A DNA stretch of 64,000 nucleotides from Deltaproteobacteria bacterium (GTDB lineage: Bacteria; Myxococcota_A; UBA9160; UBA4427): the NCBI GenBank assembly GCA_016713665.1, contig JADJOR010000009.1:186001-250000 (forward strand), written 5' to 3'. How positions within the stretch are numbered: the first letter of the stretch is position 1; every line of letters starts with the position of its first letter. Of the stretch, positions 50,383-60,300 are shown one piece after another. The notes under the pieces were generated by a model. That model ran no database searches, was not told the DNA's origin, and saw nothing but the letters and a program-made list of their open reading frames with translations. A program made the translations under genes and the position numbers.

Positions 50383-51655
50383 GGGGCAGGGGCCCGTCCG
50401 GAGCGCGAGCACGGACAGCCACGGTCGGCGTGGCGGGCGGGGTGGGCGCGTGCGGGTCGCGCTCGCACGGCTCGGCCTCGTTCTCGCCGCAACGGTCGTC
50501 GGTCTCGGTCTCGGCGAGGTCGCGCTGCGCTTCGCCGATCTTCCGAATGCCGGGCCCTTCCTCCAGGAGTTCCGCGGCGAGCGCTTCAAGCTGATGGCCT
50601 ACGATTCGAACCCGAGCGGCGCCTTCGACCTCGATCTCCACGACGAAGCGCTGCGCGAGCAGCTGGCCGGGCGCCTCGCCGATCCGGACGAGCTCCGCGC
50701 CCACTGGCGGGCGACGCCCTACGCCGTCGCGTTCGAGCTCGATGCGCAGGGCTTCCGCGAAAAGACCCTCGAGCCGAAGCCCCCCGGCACGACACGGATC
50801 GCGATCCTCGGCGACAGCTTCACCGTCGGCCACGGCCTCCCGAACGCCCTCGCCTATCCCCGCCTCCTCGAAGCGCGCCTGCAGCGCCAGCTCGAGCACG
50901 ATCGCGCCGAGCCGTCGCTCGCCCGCTCGGTCGAGGTCCTGAATCTCGGTCGCGGCAACACCGATCTCCCCGAGATCGTCCGCTCCGCCGATTTCGCGCT
51001 GACGCATCTCGACCCGGACGTGCTCGTCTACGGCTACTTCCTGAACGATCCGGTGCCGACGCTCGAGCGGGAGCAGGGCTCGCCCGTCCACGACATGCTC
51101 GACGCCGGCTGGGTGTCGGTCGGGGGCTCGAGGTCGATGACGCGGATCGGCGAGGTCGCGCGCGGGCGTTCCCGGGTCTTCGACCTCGTTCGGCGCTTCG
51201 TCGCCGATCGCCGTGTGACCGAGGCGACGATCGCCTGGTATCAGCGGCTCCACGAGCCCGAGGCCTGGACGCCGACGCGGCGGCGCATCGAGGCGATGGC
51301 GAAGGTCTCCCGGTCGCACGGCGCGCGCTTCGTGCTGCTGCTCCTGCCGCTGCCCTACGAGATCGCGCATTCGCCCTTCGCCGAGGCCCATCGCGCGATG
51401 CGGACGGCGGCGGAGGCATCCGGCATCGAGGTCGTCGACGCGCTGCCTGCGCTCGCGAAGTTCTCCGACGACGATCTGCGGCTCCATCCGCGCGATCGCC
51501 ATCCGAGTCCGACCTACACGCGCGTCGTCGCCGAGCTGCTGGCGGACGTGCTGGCGGGCGCATTGCCCGGTTCGCCGGCCGATGATTCGTCCGACCCGCC
51601 GCCCGCGGCCGGGACTGCGTCGCCCGACGCGGGACGGGCGAGATCGCCCAGGTAG
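50369..51655 (+). CDS. Membrane-anchored SGNH/GDSL hydrolase
   Basis: 428 residues. One transmembrane helix at about 33-50 (LGLVLAATVVGLGLGEVAL) precedes the SGNH domain: block I ILGDSFTVGHG, block III NLGRGNTD, and a C-terminal Asp/His (LHPRDRHPSP) in block V. SGNH proteins of this type remove or add acyl groups on exopolysaccharides. ATG 50369 has GGAGGAGC upstream. The last 47 codons overlap, in the opposite direction, the end of the flippase-like gene, and both tails are of low complexity. Confidence 0.84.
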   Translation: MGPTEGQGPVRSASTDSHGRRGGRGGRVRVALARLGLVLAATVVGLGLGEVALRFADLPNAGPFLQEFRGERFKLMAYDSNPSGAFDLDLHDEALREQLAGRLADPDELRAHWRATPYAVAFELDAQGFREKTLEPKPPGTTRIAILGDSFTVGHGLPNALAYPRLLEARLQRQLEHDRAEPSLARSVEVLNLGRGNTDLPEIVRSADFALTHLDPDVLVYGYFLNDPVPTLEREQGSPVHDMLDAGWVSVGGSRSMTRIGEVARGRSRVFDLVRRFVADRRVTEATIAWYQRLHEPEAWTPTRRRIEAMAKVSRSHGARFVLLLLPLPYEIAHSPFAEAHRAMRTAAEASGIEVVDALPALAKFSDDDLRLHPRDRHPSPTYTRVVAELLADVLAGALPGSPADDSSDPPPAAGTASPDAGRARSPR

Positions 51656-52578
51656 AGGCACGCGAGCAGCGCCCGCAGCAGCATCGTCGTGAAGGGCAGC
51701 GTGAACGCGAAGGCGAGCAGCGCCGGTCCATCGGCGCCCTTCTGGGCGGGATCCGAGAACAGGAAGAGCATCGCCGCCTGCTGCGTGCCGAGGCCCGCCG
51801 GCGAGATCGGCAGGCTGCCGACCGCCTGGAGCAGCGCCGTTCCGACCATCACGTGGAAGAACGACGGCGCGAGCCCGAAGGCGCGCAGGCCGAAGTAGTA
51901 GACGAGGACGAAGACGAGCTGATAGGCGGTCTTCAGCAGGCCGATCGTCGCGACGTCGGCGAGCTCGATCCGGCGGTGGGCCTGGAGCAGGGGAAGCGCG
52001 CGCAGCGCGTCGAGCAGGGCGAGTCGGGGCCAGCCGATCCGCAGCCCGACCAGCATGGCGCTCGTCCCGGCGGCGAGGGCGAACGAGGCGCCTGCGACCT
52101 CGATCGCGCCCGGCATGTCCGGGACCAGCAAGGCGCCGATGCCCGCGAAGACGGCGAGGATGACGATGCCGAGCATCTGATAGAGGAGGAGCGTGCTCGT
52201 CCCGGCCATCAGGCCGACGCCGTGGGTCGCCTGGAGGCGGAGCACGACGGCGGCCTTGGCGACGTGCCAATGGATCACGGTGAGCAGATAGGTCAGCGCG
52301 CGCAGCGAACGGGCGTCGCGCCAGCGCAGGCGGGTATTGAAGCGGGAGAAGAGGCGGGCGTAGGCGGCGGACTCGAGCAGGAACCAGAGCAGGACCGCGC
52401 TGGCCGCGAGCGGAAGGAAGAGCCCGACCCGCGCCTGGCGCAGGGCGGCGAGGCAGGCGCGGAACGGAACGATCTGGAAGGCGTAGCCGAGACAGAGCGC
52501 GGCGATCAGCCACGGGAGCACGCGTCGCGCGATCGCGGCTGCCCACGCGCGCCGCGCGAGCGTCGGCCCCGGGCTCAT
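51514..52578 (-). CDS. Flippase-like membrane protein (LPG synthase TM/UPF0104 fold)
   Basis: 354 residues with eight hydrophobic helices. LPISPAGLGTQQAAMLFLF and SFFHVMVGTALLQAVGSLPIS are the conserved stretches of the lysylphosphatidylglycerol synthase transmembrane region and related flippases. The soluble synthase domain is absent, so transport or flipping of a lipid-linked substrate is the likely role. ATG 52578 overlaps the amidohydrolase stop by 4 nt, so the two are one operon. The Ser/Ala-rich C-terminus overlaps the convergent SGNH gene by 142 bp. Confidence 0.82.
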   Translation of the reverse strand: MSPGPTLARRAWAAAIARRVLPWLIAALCLGYAFQIVPFRACLAALRQARVGLFLPLAASAVLLWFLLESAAYARLFSRFNTRLRWRDARSLRALTYLLTVIHWHVAKAAVVLRLQATHGVGLMAGTSTLLLYQMLGIVILAVFAGIGALLVPDMPGAIEVAGASFALAAGTSAMLVGLRIGWPRLALLDALRALPLLQAHRRIELADVATIGLLKTAYQLVFVLVYYFGLRAFGLAPSFFHVMVGTALLQAVGSLPISPAGLGTQQAAMLFLFSDPAQKGADGPALLAFAFTLPFTTMLLRALLACLYLGDLARPASGDAVPAAGGGSDESSAGEPGNAPASTSASSSATTRV

Positions 52579-53444
52579 GCGTCGAGCTTCAGCACCCGCC
52601 GCGCGTTCTCGTAGAGGAACTTCGGCCAGACCTCGTCGCGGAAGGGCACCGACTTCATCTCGGTCATGATCCGCTCGAGCGAGAGCCCCATCGGGAAGTA
52701 GCCCGCGTACAGGACCTTCTCGGAGCCGCGGGTATTCGCGTAGTCGATGATCGCCCTGGGGTAGTGCTTGGGGGCGAAGGCGCTCGTGCAGTAGTAGAGG
52801 CCCGGCCACTTGAGCATCAGCTTGACCATCAGCGCCTCCCACGGCTCGCAGCCGTGGAAGGTCACGAGGCGCAGCTCGGGGAAGTCGTAACAGATGCGAT
52901 CGAGGCGTTCGACGCGCTGGGGATCCATCGGGACCCGCGGACCGGGGACGCCCATGTTGAGGCCGACGGCGATGTCGAGCTCGACGCACTTCGCGTAGAG
53001 CGGATACATCTGCGGCCCGTCGACGGGGATCTGCGGGACGTTGCCCGCCGGGAACGTGCTCGCCATGCGCACGTTCAGCTCCTTGTGGGCCTGCTCGATC
53101 CGGCGCACCGCGCCCATGATGTCGTTGGGATCGACGTGGACGTTGCCGACGAAGCGATCCGGATGCTTCTTGATCGCGGCGTCCGCCTCCGGTCGACCGA
53201 CGCCGACGAGCGCCGTCTTGACGCTCCACTTGTCCATCTCCTCGAGGGTCACCTCGATCGGGTCGCGGCCCTCGCCCCAGCCGTGGGGCACGCCCTTGAA
53301 CATGTACTGGGCGGGGAACTTGAAGCCCTCCTTGGACTCCGCGTCGTTGGCGGCACGGCGCAGATTGCCGTAGGTCGCCTCGAGGTCGAGGATCGGGAAG
53401 GAGAGCATGAGATCGACGATCGGGGCATTCTGGGGCATCGGCAT
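52575..53444 (-). CDS. Amidohydrolase-2 family protein (second copy)
   Basis: 289 residues. IVDLMLSFPILD at the N-terminus replaces the usual DxHxH metal motif, RFVGNVHVDPND and ELRLVTFHGCEPWEALMVKL hold possible metal-binding His residues, and the end KFLYENARRVLKL is typical of the family (NxxRLF-like). Without the first His pair, activity is uncertain. ATG 53444 is chosen by alignment with relatives; an in-frame ATG two codons later is possible. It heads a two-gene unit with the flippase-like gene. Confidence 0.83.
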   Translation of the reverse strand: MPMPQNAPIVDLMLSFPILDLEATYGNLRRAANDAESKEGFKFPAQYMFKGVPHGWGEGRDPIEVTLEEMDKWSVKTALVGVGRPEADAAIKKHPDRFVGNVHVDPNDIMGAVRRIEQAHKELNVRMASTFPAGNVPQIPVDGPQMYPLYAKCVELDIAVGLNMGVPGPRVPMDPQRVERLDRICYDFPELRLVTFHGCEPWEALMVKLMLKWPGLYYCTSAFAPKHYPRAIIDYANTRGSEKVLYAGYFPMGLSLERIMTEMKSVPFRDEVWPKFLYENARRVLKLDA

Positions 53445-53586
53445 GCGTCCGACGCTATCACAACCGCCCTGAGCGGGGGACCACGGCCGAGCGACTCGCG
53501 GACCGGCCGACCGGCCGCCGGATCGACCGCTGGCGCGGGCCGCGCCGATGGTAAAGTCGACCTCGAACGACCCACTCGGAGTCCCC

Positions 53587-54021
53587 ATGGAAATCGAAGG
53601 CTTCGGAACCCTCGTCGACACCAACGCCTTGAAATGGATCGAGACGCCGGGCGGCAACTCGCTCAAGATCCTGCGTGTGTCGGAGGAATCGGGCTCCTGG
53701 AGCGCGCTCTTCCGGGCGGCGAAGGGCACGACGAACCCGCCTCATATCCATCTCGGTCCGGCGGACTTCTACGTGCTCTCGGGCGTGATGGAGTACCGCG
53801 GTGGCGTCTCGCGCGCGGGCGATTGGATCTACGAGCCCAACGGGGCCGAGCACGAGGCGACCCATCATCCCGAGGAGACGATCTACCTCGCGAACGTCCA
53901 TGGCGCGATCGCCTTCTACGGCGATCTGCCGGCGGGCTCGCCGGCCGGATCGCAGCGGCCGATCCTCGCGCTCTCCGATTGGCGCGGCATGAAGGCGCTG
54001 CAGGCGATGCAGCAGAGCTGA
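53587..54021 (+). CDS. Cupin-fold protein (acetylacetone/dihydroxyacetophenone dioxygenase-like)
   Basis: 144 residues. Cupin motif 1 (NPPHIHLGPADFYVLSGVMEYRG) and motif 2 (GAEHEATHHPEETIYL) give a His-rich metal site. The layout resembles 2,4-dihydroxyacetophenone dioxygenase-like and ChrR-like single cupins. GGAG is 6 nt before ATG 53587. Divergent from the amidohydrolase gene, with about 140 bp between starts. Confidence 0.8.
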   Translation: MEIEGFGTLVDTNALKWIETPGGNSLKILRVSEESGSWSALFRAAKGTTNPPHIHLGPADFYVLSGVMEYRGGVSRAGDWIYEPNGAEHEATHHPEETIYLANVHGAIAFYGDLPAGSPAGSQRPILALSDWRGMKALQAMQQS

Positions 54022-54502
54022 GCCCCGCTCAGGTGGATGCGAGCGGCATGATCGAGAGGCTGAAGCTGCGGGGAGTCGCACCGGTGGGGCGCTGCACGAC
54101 GGGCCTCGACCGCCTTCGCGCTGCCCGCGCGTTTCGATGCCCGCGCGGGCTCAGCGTGCTGGACGGGGCCTTCGAATCCTGCGTGGTCCGGGGAACATCG
54201 ATGACCGACTCTCGAAGAGGCATTGCGGATCCTCCGTTGGGGGGCAAGAGCGCGTCTCGGGAAACGCTAGGGCATTCCTCCATCGTGCCATCCGGAATAA
54301 TCCTGATGGACCTACAGATTTTCATGTCGGGCGGCTCCGGGGCCGGGTGTCCGGGACCGCGGACGAGCGTCGGAGGCGCACGGAAGGGAAACGAAGGGGA
54401 AAGCAAGGGCGAAAGCGGCTGGGGGGAATGGGCGAGGGGGGAGAACGTGACGTCCCGGACCGACGCGAGAAGGTGTAGCGGGCGGCAGGAGCGGACGACG
54501 GC
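54022..54502. other. Intergenic region with a purine-rich strand
   Basis: About 480 bp with no supported gene. Bases 54376-54450 of the plus strand are almost only A and G (GGAAGGGAAACGAAGGGGAAAG and similar), which is unusual here. AT-richer parts at 54290-54330 could hold the promoter for the CoA transferase gene. I see no riboswitch or clear hairpin. Confidence 0.5.
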
Positions 54503-57010
54503 ATGACGGAACGAATCGGAGAAGGCGCACTGGGCGATCTCCGCGTCCTCGACCTCGCGACCGAAGGCGCTGCCTACTGCGGCAAGCTGCTCGCCGATCT
54601 GGGCGCGGACGTCGTCAAGATCGAGCCGCCGGGCGGGGACGCCGGGCGTCGGCGCGACGAATCCGGACGCCTCGCCTTCGCCTACGCCAACGGAAACAAG
54701 CGGAGCATCGTCCTCGATCTCGACGTCGAAGCCGATCGGGAGCGCCTTCGTGCGCTCGCCGCGACGGCCGATCTCGTGCTCGAGAGCCAGGCGGACGGAT
54801 TCCTCGAAGCGCGCGACCTCGCGTGGTCGGATCTCTCCCGCCCCAATCCGGGACTCGTCCTGACCTCGATCACCGGCTTCGGTCGAACGGGTCCCCAGCG
54901 CGGCTTCCGCTCGAACGACCTCGTCGCGAGCGCGCTCGGCGGCGCGATGATCTCGATCGGCGATCCCGCCGATCCGCCGGTCCGCCTCGCCAGCCATCAG
55001 GCCGACGTCATCACGGCGACCCTCGCTGCCGGAAGCAGCCTGGTCGCCCTGGCCCACCGCGACCGGACCGGCCTCGGTCAACACGTCGACGTGTCGAGCC
55101 TCGAGGCGATGGCCGCGATCACCCACATCGCCGGCGTCGGCAAATGGCTCGAAGACGACGTGGTTCCGAAACGCGTCGGCACCGGGCTCGTCGCGTCGGT
55201 GCCGTCGGGCGCCTATCGCTGCAAGGACGGCCTCGTCTACCTGATGGTCAATCGGCCGGCCCATTGGGAGGCGCTCGCGAAGTGGATCCACGAGCGGACG
55301 GGCAACGAAGAGGTCCTGCTCCCCGATTTCCGCGGCCCCTCCTCGAACCGCCTGCCCTTCCGCGAGCTCCTCGACGTCTTCATCGGCGACCTGACCGAGC
55401 AGCTCACCGTCGCCGAGGCCTATCACGAAGGTCAGCGTCGCCACATCGCCTTCACGCCGGTGAATACCGCCGCCCGCATCCTCGCCGACGAACATCTCGC
55501 GGCCCGCGCCTTCTTCGAGGAGCTCGAGCTCGAGGATGGCCGCCGCGTGCGCGTGCCGGGCGCGCCCTATCGCCTTTCGCACACGCCCTGGCGGATCGCG
55601 CGACCGGTGCCGAAGGCGGACGCGGACCGGCGCGCGGTGCTCGAGGAGCTCGAGCCGGGACCGCTTGCGGCGCGCAGGACTTCGATCGCCGCGGTGGACG
55701 CGAGGCGATCCGCCGGGGCGCGAGCGAGCGCGCCGACGGGCGCCGTCGGGCCTGCGTCTTCGCCGGCGTCGCCGGGCCTCGGCCTCGCCGCCCTCGCGGG
55801 CTTGCGCGTCGTCGAGTTCGGAACCGGCCTCGCGGCACCGTGGATCGGGCGCATCCTCGCCTGGGCTGGGGCCGACGTGATCAAGATCGAGTCCCACGCC
55901 CATCCGGACGTGCCCCGTCTCTTCGTCGCGCCGCGCCATCCCGAGCAGGGGACCCAGCCCGAATGCTCCCCCTGGTTCACCGACTGGAGCGCCGGCAAGC
56001 GCTTCGTCGCCCTCGATCTGCGCAAGCCCGAGGGTGCCGAGCTCGCGCGGCGGATCGTCGACCGGAGCGACGCGGTCATCGCGAACTACTCGACCGGCGT
56101 CCTCGACAAGCTCGGCGTCGGCTACGCGGCGCTCTCGGCCCGCAATCCCGGGCTCGTGATGCTCGAGTCGAACGGCTACGGCGAGTCCGGCCCGTTCGCG
56201 AAATACGTGACCTGGGGGCCCAACATCGAGGCGCTCTCGGGGCTCGGCAGCTTCTCGGGCTTTCCGCATCGCGAATGCACGATTTCCCACTTCGCCTATC
56301 CCGATCCGCTCTCGGCGCTCCACGGCCTCGTCGCGCTGATGGCGGGGCTGCGGGAGCGGGGGCGGAGCGGAAGAGGGCAGGTGATCCACATGTCCCAGTT
56401 CGAGACGGCGGTCGCGGCGATCGGGCCGCTCCTGCTCGAGAGCGCGCTGACGGGGCAGGAGCCGCCGCGGCTCGGCAACGGCGAGCGGGATCGCGCGCCC
56501 TACGGCTGCTTTCCTTGTCGCGGGGACGATCGCTGGTGCGTGATCGGCGTCGAGGACGAGGCGGATTGGCGGCGGCTCTGCGCCGAGATGGGCGAGCCCG
56601 CATGGACGCACGACGCACGCTTCGCGACGATGGCGGCGCGCGTCGTGCATGCGGCGGAGCTCGAGGCGAAGATCGCGGACTGGACGCGCGAGCAGGACGA
56701 CTACGCGGTGATGGAGCGTTGTCAGCGCGCGGGCCTCGCTGCCGGCGTCGTCCAGAGCGCCGAAGATCTCTACCGCCGCGACCCGCAGCTCGCCGCGCGG
56801 AACTTCTTCGAAACGATCCCGCACTTCAAGCGAGGAACGGTCCACGCTTCGGGAATTCCGCTGGGGCTGACCGCGACCCCCGGCCGTACGCCCTTCTCGG
56901 GCTCGTCGATCGGCCACGACAACGAGGCCGTTTTGCGCGAGGTGGCCGGCCTAACGCAAACCGAATGGCAGGAGGGGCTGCGATCGGGGGCGATCGAGGC
57001 TCGGCGCTGA
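54503..57010 (+). CDS. Double-domain CaiB/BaiF (family III) CoA transferase
   Basis: 835 residues made of two CoA transferase domains joined near residue 425. Domain 1 has the N-terminal RVLDLATEGAAYCGKLLADLGADVVKIEPPGGD pattern in which short blocks carry the CoA site, and the catalytic Asp196 in GLGQHVDVSS. Domain 2 repeats the fold (VVEFGTGLAAPWIGRILAWAGA) but has His629 in the matching GRGQVIHMS, so its own active site is probably inactive. Fused pairs like this move CoA between acids such as bile acids or carnitine-like substrates. CAGGAG lies 10 nt before ATG 54503. Confidence 0.9.
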   Translation: MTERIGEGALGDLRVLDLATEGAAYCGKLLADLGADVVKIEPPGGDAGRRRDESGRLAFAYANGNKRSIVLDLDVEADRERLRALAATADLVLESQADGFLEARDLAWSDLSRPNPGLVLTSITGFGRTGPQRGFRSNDLVASALGGAMISIGDPADPPVRLASHQADVITATLAAGSSLVALAHRDRTGLGQHVDVSSLEAMAAITHIAGVGKWLEDDVVPKRVGTGLVASVPSGAYRCKDGLVYLMVNRPAHWEALAKWIHERTGNEEVLLPDFRGPSSNRLPFRELLDVFIGDLTEQLTVAEAYHEGQRRHIAFTPVNTAARILADEHLAARAFFEELELEDGRRVRVPGAPYRLSHTPWRIARPVPKADADRRAVLEELEPGPLAARRTSIAAVDARRSAGARASAPTGAVGPASSPASPGLGLAALAGLRVVEFGTGLAAPWIGRILAWAGADVIKIESHAHPDVPRLFVAPRHPEQGTQPECSPWFTDWSAGKRFVALDLRKPEGAELARRIVDRSDAVIANYSTGVLDKLGVGYAALSARNPGLVMLESNGYGESGPFAKYVTWGPNIEALSGLGSFSGFPHRECTISHFAYPDPLSALHGLVALMAGLRERGRSGRGQVIHMSQFETAVAAIGPLLLESALTGQEPPRLGNGERDRAPYGCFPCRGDDRWCVIGVEDEADWRRLCAEMGEPAWTHDARFATMAARVVHAAELEAKIADWTREQDDYAVMERCQRAGLAAGVVQSAEDLYRRDPQLAARNFFETIPHFKRGTVHASGIPLGLTATPGRTPFSGSSIGHDNEAVLREVAGLTQTEWQEGLRSGAIEARR

Positions 57011-57142
57011 AGGCGAGCTCGTCGTCGAAGCCTGGCTGAGCCCACCATCAGGCTCGACTCGTTGCGGCTCGATGCGGAGTCGTCCTGGCCCCGCGGGAGG
57101 CTGCGTCGCGGAGTCCTCCGATCGAGTGCTGTACTTCGCGGG

Positions 57143-57165
57143 TCGTTCGTGTTAAGAACGAACGA
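57143..57165. promoter_or_regulatory. 8-bp palindrome upstream of the large PEP-CTERM gene
   Basis: TCGTTCGT (57143-57150) and ACGAACGA (57158-57165) are exact complements around the loop GTTAAGA. The site lies about 140 bp before the start of the beta-helix protein gene and looks like an operator for a homodimeric regulator. The rest of this 291-bp gap shows no gene. Confidence 0.45.
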
Positions 57166-57301
57166 GGCAGACATCCGGCTCCGTGTCGCCCGCCCGCGCA
57201 AGGAGCCTCATCACTGTGTCCGCTCGGCAGGCGGGTGATCACCCGCGATTCTCGCCGAAGTCCGGCCTGCCTGGGTAATCCTCCCGGAAAGTGCAACGAG
57301 C

Positions 57302-60300
57302 ATGCAGATCCAGACCTTCGCTGAGGTCGGTGCGGATCCCGCGCTCGCGCGGACCGTTGCGCCCGTCTCTTTCAGGGCCTCGGTCGACACTCGTTCGACA
57401 GGCCCTCTCGGTCTCCTGCGCTACGCATCGGGTTGCTGGCCGACGCGGGTCCTGCTCGCGCTCCTGCTGGGCATGCTGTTATTCGCGAGCTCGACCGCCC
57501 GCTCCATCATCGTCGACGAGCGATTGAGCATGCCGCGCAACTACGTCGCGTACGACAGCGGCCAGTGGTCCTCGCCGACGACGCTCGTCAACGAGGCGGC
57601 GCTGATCGAGGGCACCCCGGGCGGCGGCGTCTTTTTCAGCGAATGTCTAGGCTTCGAGGAGTGGCATCCCCAGCACATCGTCCGGCTGCCGAACAAGAAC
57701 GGCCGCGCCTACTTCATGTACTCCAACTCGAATTCGGGCACGCCGGTCGAGCTCTCGTTCGGCGGGGGCTGGATCAGCCTCATGGAGATCGACGAGAATC
57801 GCCTGGACGAGAACGACCTGGTGATCGTCGAGGGCTTCAATACGCCCGTCGGAAGTTTCATCTGGTCGGACGTCTATACGACCTCCAGCCCGGTCGGCCA
57901 CTTCAACCACCCGGCGAAGATGGAGGTGATCGGCAACCTGCTGGTCGTGGCGGCGCAGAACTGGGTGCCGACCTTCCTCTGCGACGTCATTGGACAACCC
58001 AATACGATCGGGACGTCGCCGATGGCGCTGCTCTTCTACGACATCCGGGATCCCAGCAGGCCGAAATACTGGGGCAAGATCGAAGGCGGGCAGATCCGGC
58101 GCGAGTCGGCCCAGAGCGGCCTCCCGGAGATCAGCTCCGTCGGCATCTCGCGAATCGCGACCACCAACGGGGGAGTCCCGCTCGAAGAGTGGTTTCTGAC
58201 TGCGTCCGGGGGGGACCCCCAAATAAGGAGGACCGTGAAGGCCCTGCCCGAGCAGCTGATCGATCTCGTCGATCCGACCCCCGCGGATCTCTGGATCTCG
58301 AAGGTCACGATCCCGCCGGGCGCGGGCGTGCCCTTCGACGTCGACGCCCGCCAACACGGCATGCTCTTCGACAGCTACGAGACCACGGCGCCCGGGGACG
58401 GCGGCAAAGAACGCAACATGTTCTTCGACAAGGTCGGCGACAGCGACACCTTCGCTTTCTGGGAGAACCGCTACTTCGACGACGCCGCGCCCGCCGCCCA
58501 CGTCACGACCAGCCAGTTCTACCCGATGGCCCTGCCCCAGGCGGACCGCCACTGGAACAACGATTCGATCTACGTCACCGAGTTCGGCATGCCGGTGATT
58601 TATACGATGGAATCGAATTGGCGCCTGCCCAACTGGGACGGCGTCTTCTTCCAGGTCTACGATCCGAGGAATCTGGCGATGCCGATCGGCCAGATCGGCG
58701 ACAAGATCGTCACGAACACGAACGATCGCGGACCGGGATCGCTACGCAACGCCATCGGCTACGGCGGCCACGTCACGTTCGACCTGCCGCCCGGCGACGA
58801 TCGGATCGAGCTGACCGGCGGGCCGCTGGTCGTCTACCGCCATGACGTGACGATCGATGCTTCGAGCGTGCCGAACGGCCTGACGATCGATGCGCGCGGG
58901 CGCTCGCGCGTCGTCGAAGTCGCCGAGGGCCGTCAGGTCGTCCTGCGCAACCTCACGCTCACGGGCGGTTCCGCGCTCCAGGGCGGCGGCCTGCTCAACG
59001 ATGGCGGCTCGGGCACGCTCGAAAACTGCGTGGTCACCGGCAACTCGACCGCCTTCAGCGCCGATCTGCGCGGCGACGGCGGCGGCATCCTGAACAACGT
59101 CTTGATGCGGGACAATGGGGACACGGAGCAGCGCTACTTCACCGGTCGCGACGTGGGCCTTCCGGCGGGCCACCCCGCTTTGAACGGCTATCTGAAGCTC
59201 GTGGAGTCGACCGTGAGCGACAACCACGCCGGCAATCACGGCGGTGGCATCGCGAACGTCGGGGGCACCCTCGTCCTCGAGCGATCGGCCGTCACGAACA
59301 ACACGGCGGACTACAGCGGCGGGGCCATCGCGAACCGGGCGGGCCTCTACGACTTCACGTTCGGGGTTTCCTCGGGGCTCGTCCTGATCGAGAACTCGAC
59401 GATCGCGCAGAACGAGGCGGCCCTGGTCGGCCACCAGCTGGATGTCGGGGCCGCGATCTTCAACGAGCATGCGCCCGAGAACTGCCTCTACGCGCAGGTC
59501 AATCCGCTCTTCTGCCAGAGCCAGAACACGGTCCTGATCAACCACTCGACCATCGCCGACAACTCGAACCTCTACCTCGCCGACGCCGAGAGCTCGGCCG
59601 GCGTCTTCAACGAAACAGGCGGCACCCTGATCCTCGAGAACAGCATCGTCTGGAACAACACGACGGGGGCGACCGGAGTCCGACGCGACTTGAAGGGGAC
59701 CTATTCGACCCAGGGCATCTTCGGCGGGCTCTTCAACACGAACAACGTGGTTTCCAATCTGACGGGCGCCGTCCTGCAGAACGGCATCGATCCGATTGCA
59801 GGCAACCCGCGGCTCATGCCCCTCGCCAACTACGGTGGGCCGACCGAGACGATGCAACCGACGCAGGTCACCGCCGCGCGTGCCGCCTCGGGCTCGCGGA
59901 GCATTCTGGCCAGTCCCCCGACGAGCAATCTCACCCTCGACCAGCGCGGCGTCGCGCGCCCCGTCCCCCCGAAGAGCCTCGGCGCGTTCGAGGTCGTCCA
60001 TGTCGTCACGGCGGTCGACTTCTCCACCACGGACCCCTTCTTTCTCCAGCCCGGCTTTTTCGCGCAGGGCGCGACGGACACGGTCACGTCGATCACTTCG
60101 GGCCCCGGAGGCTCGCAGCTGATGACGATCGACGTGCCGGCGTCTTCCCTGATCGTGACCCGCGCGAACAGCCAGCTCCTCTCCTCCGGGAGCAGCTTCG
60201 TCGCGGACGGAACCGACATCGGTCAGCTCTCGGAGGACTATCTGTTCCGGGTCGAGGCGGACGCCCATGTCGACATTCGGATCACCAACCTCCAGGCCCA

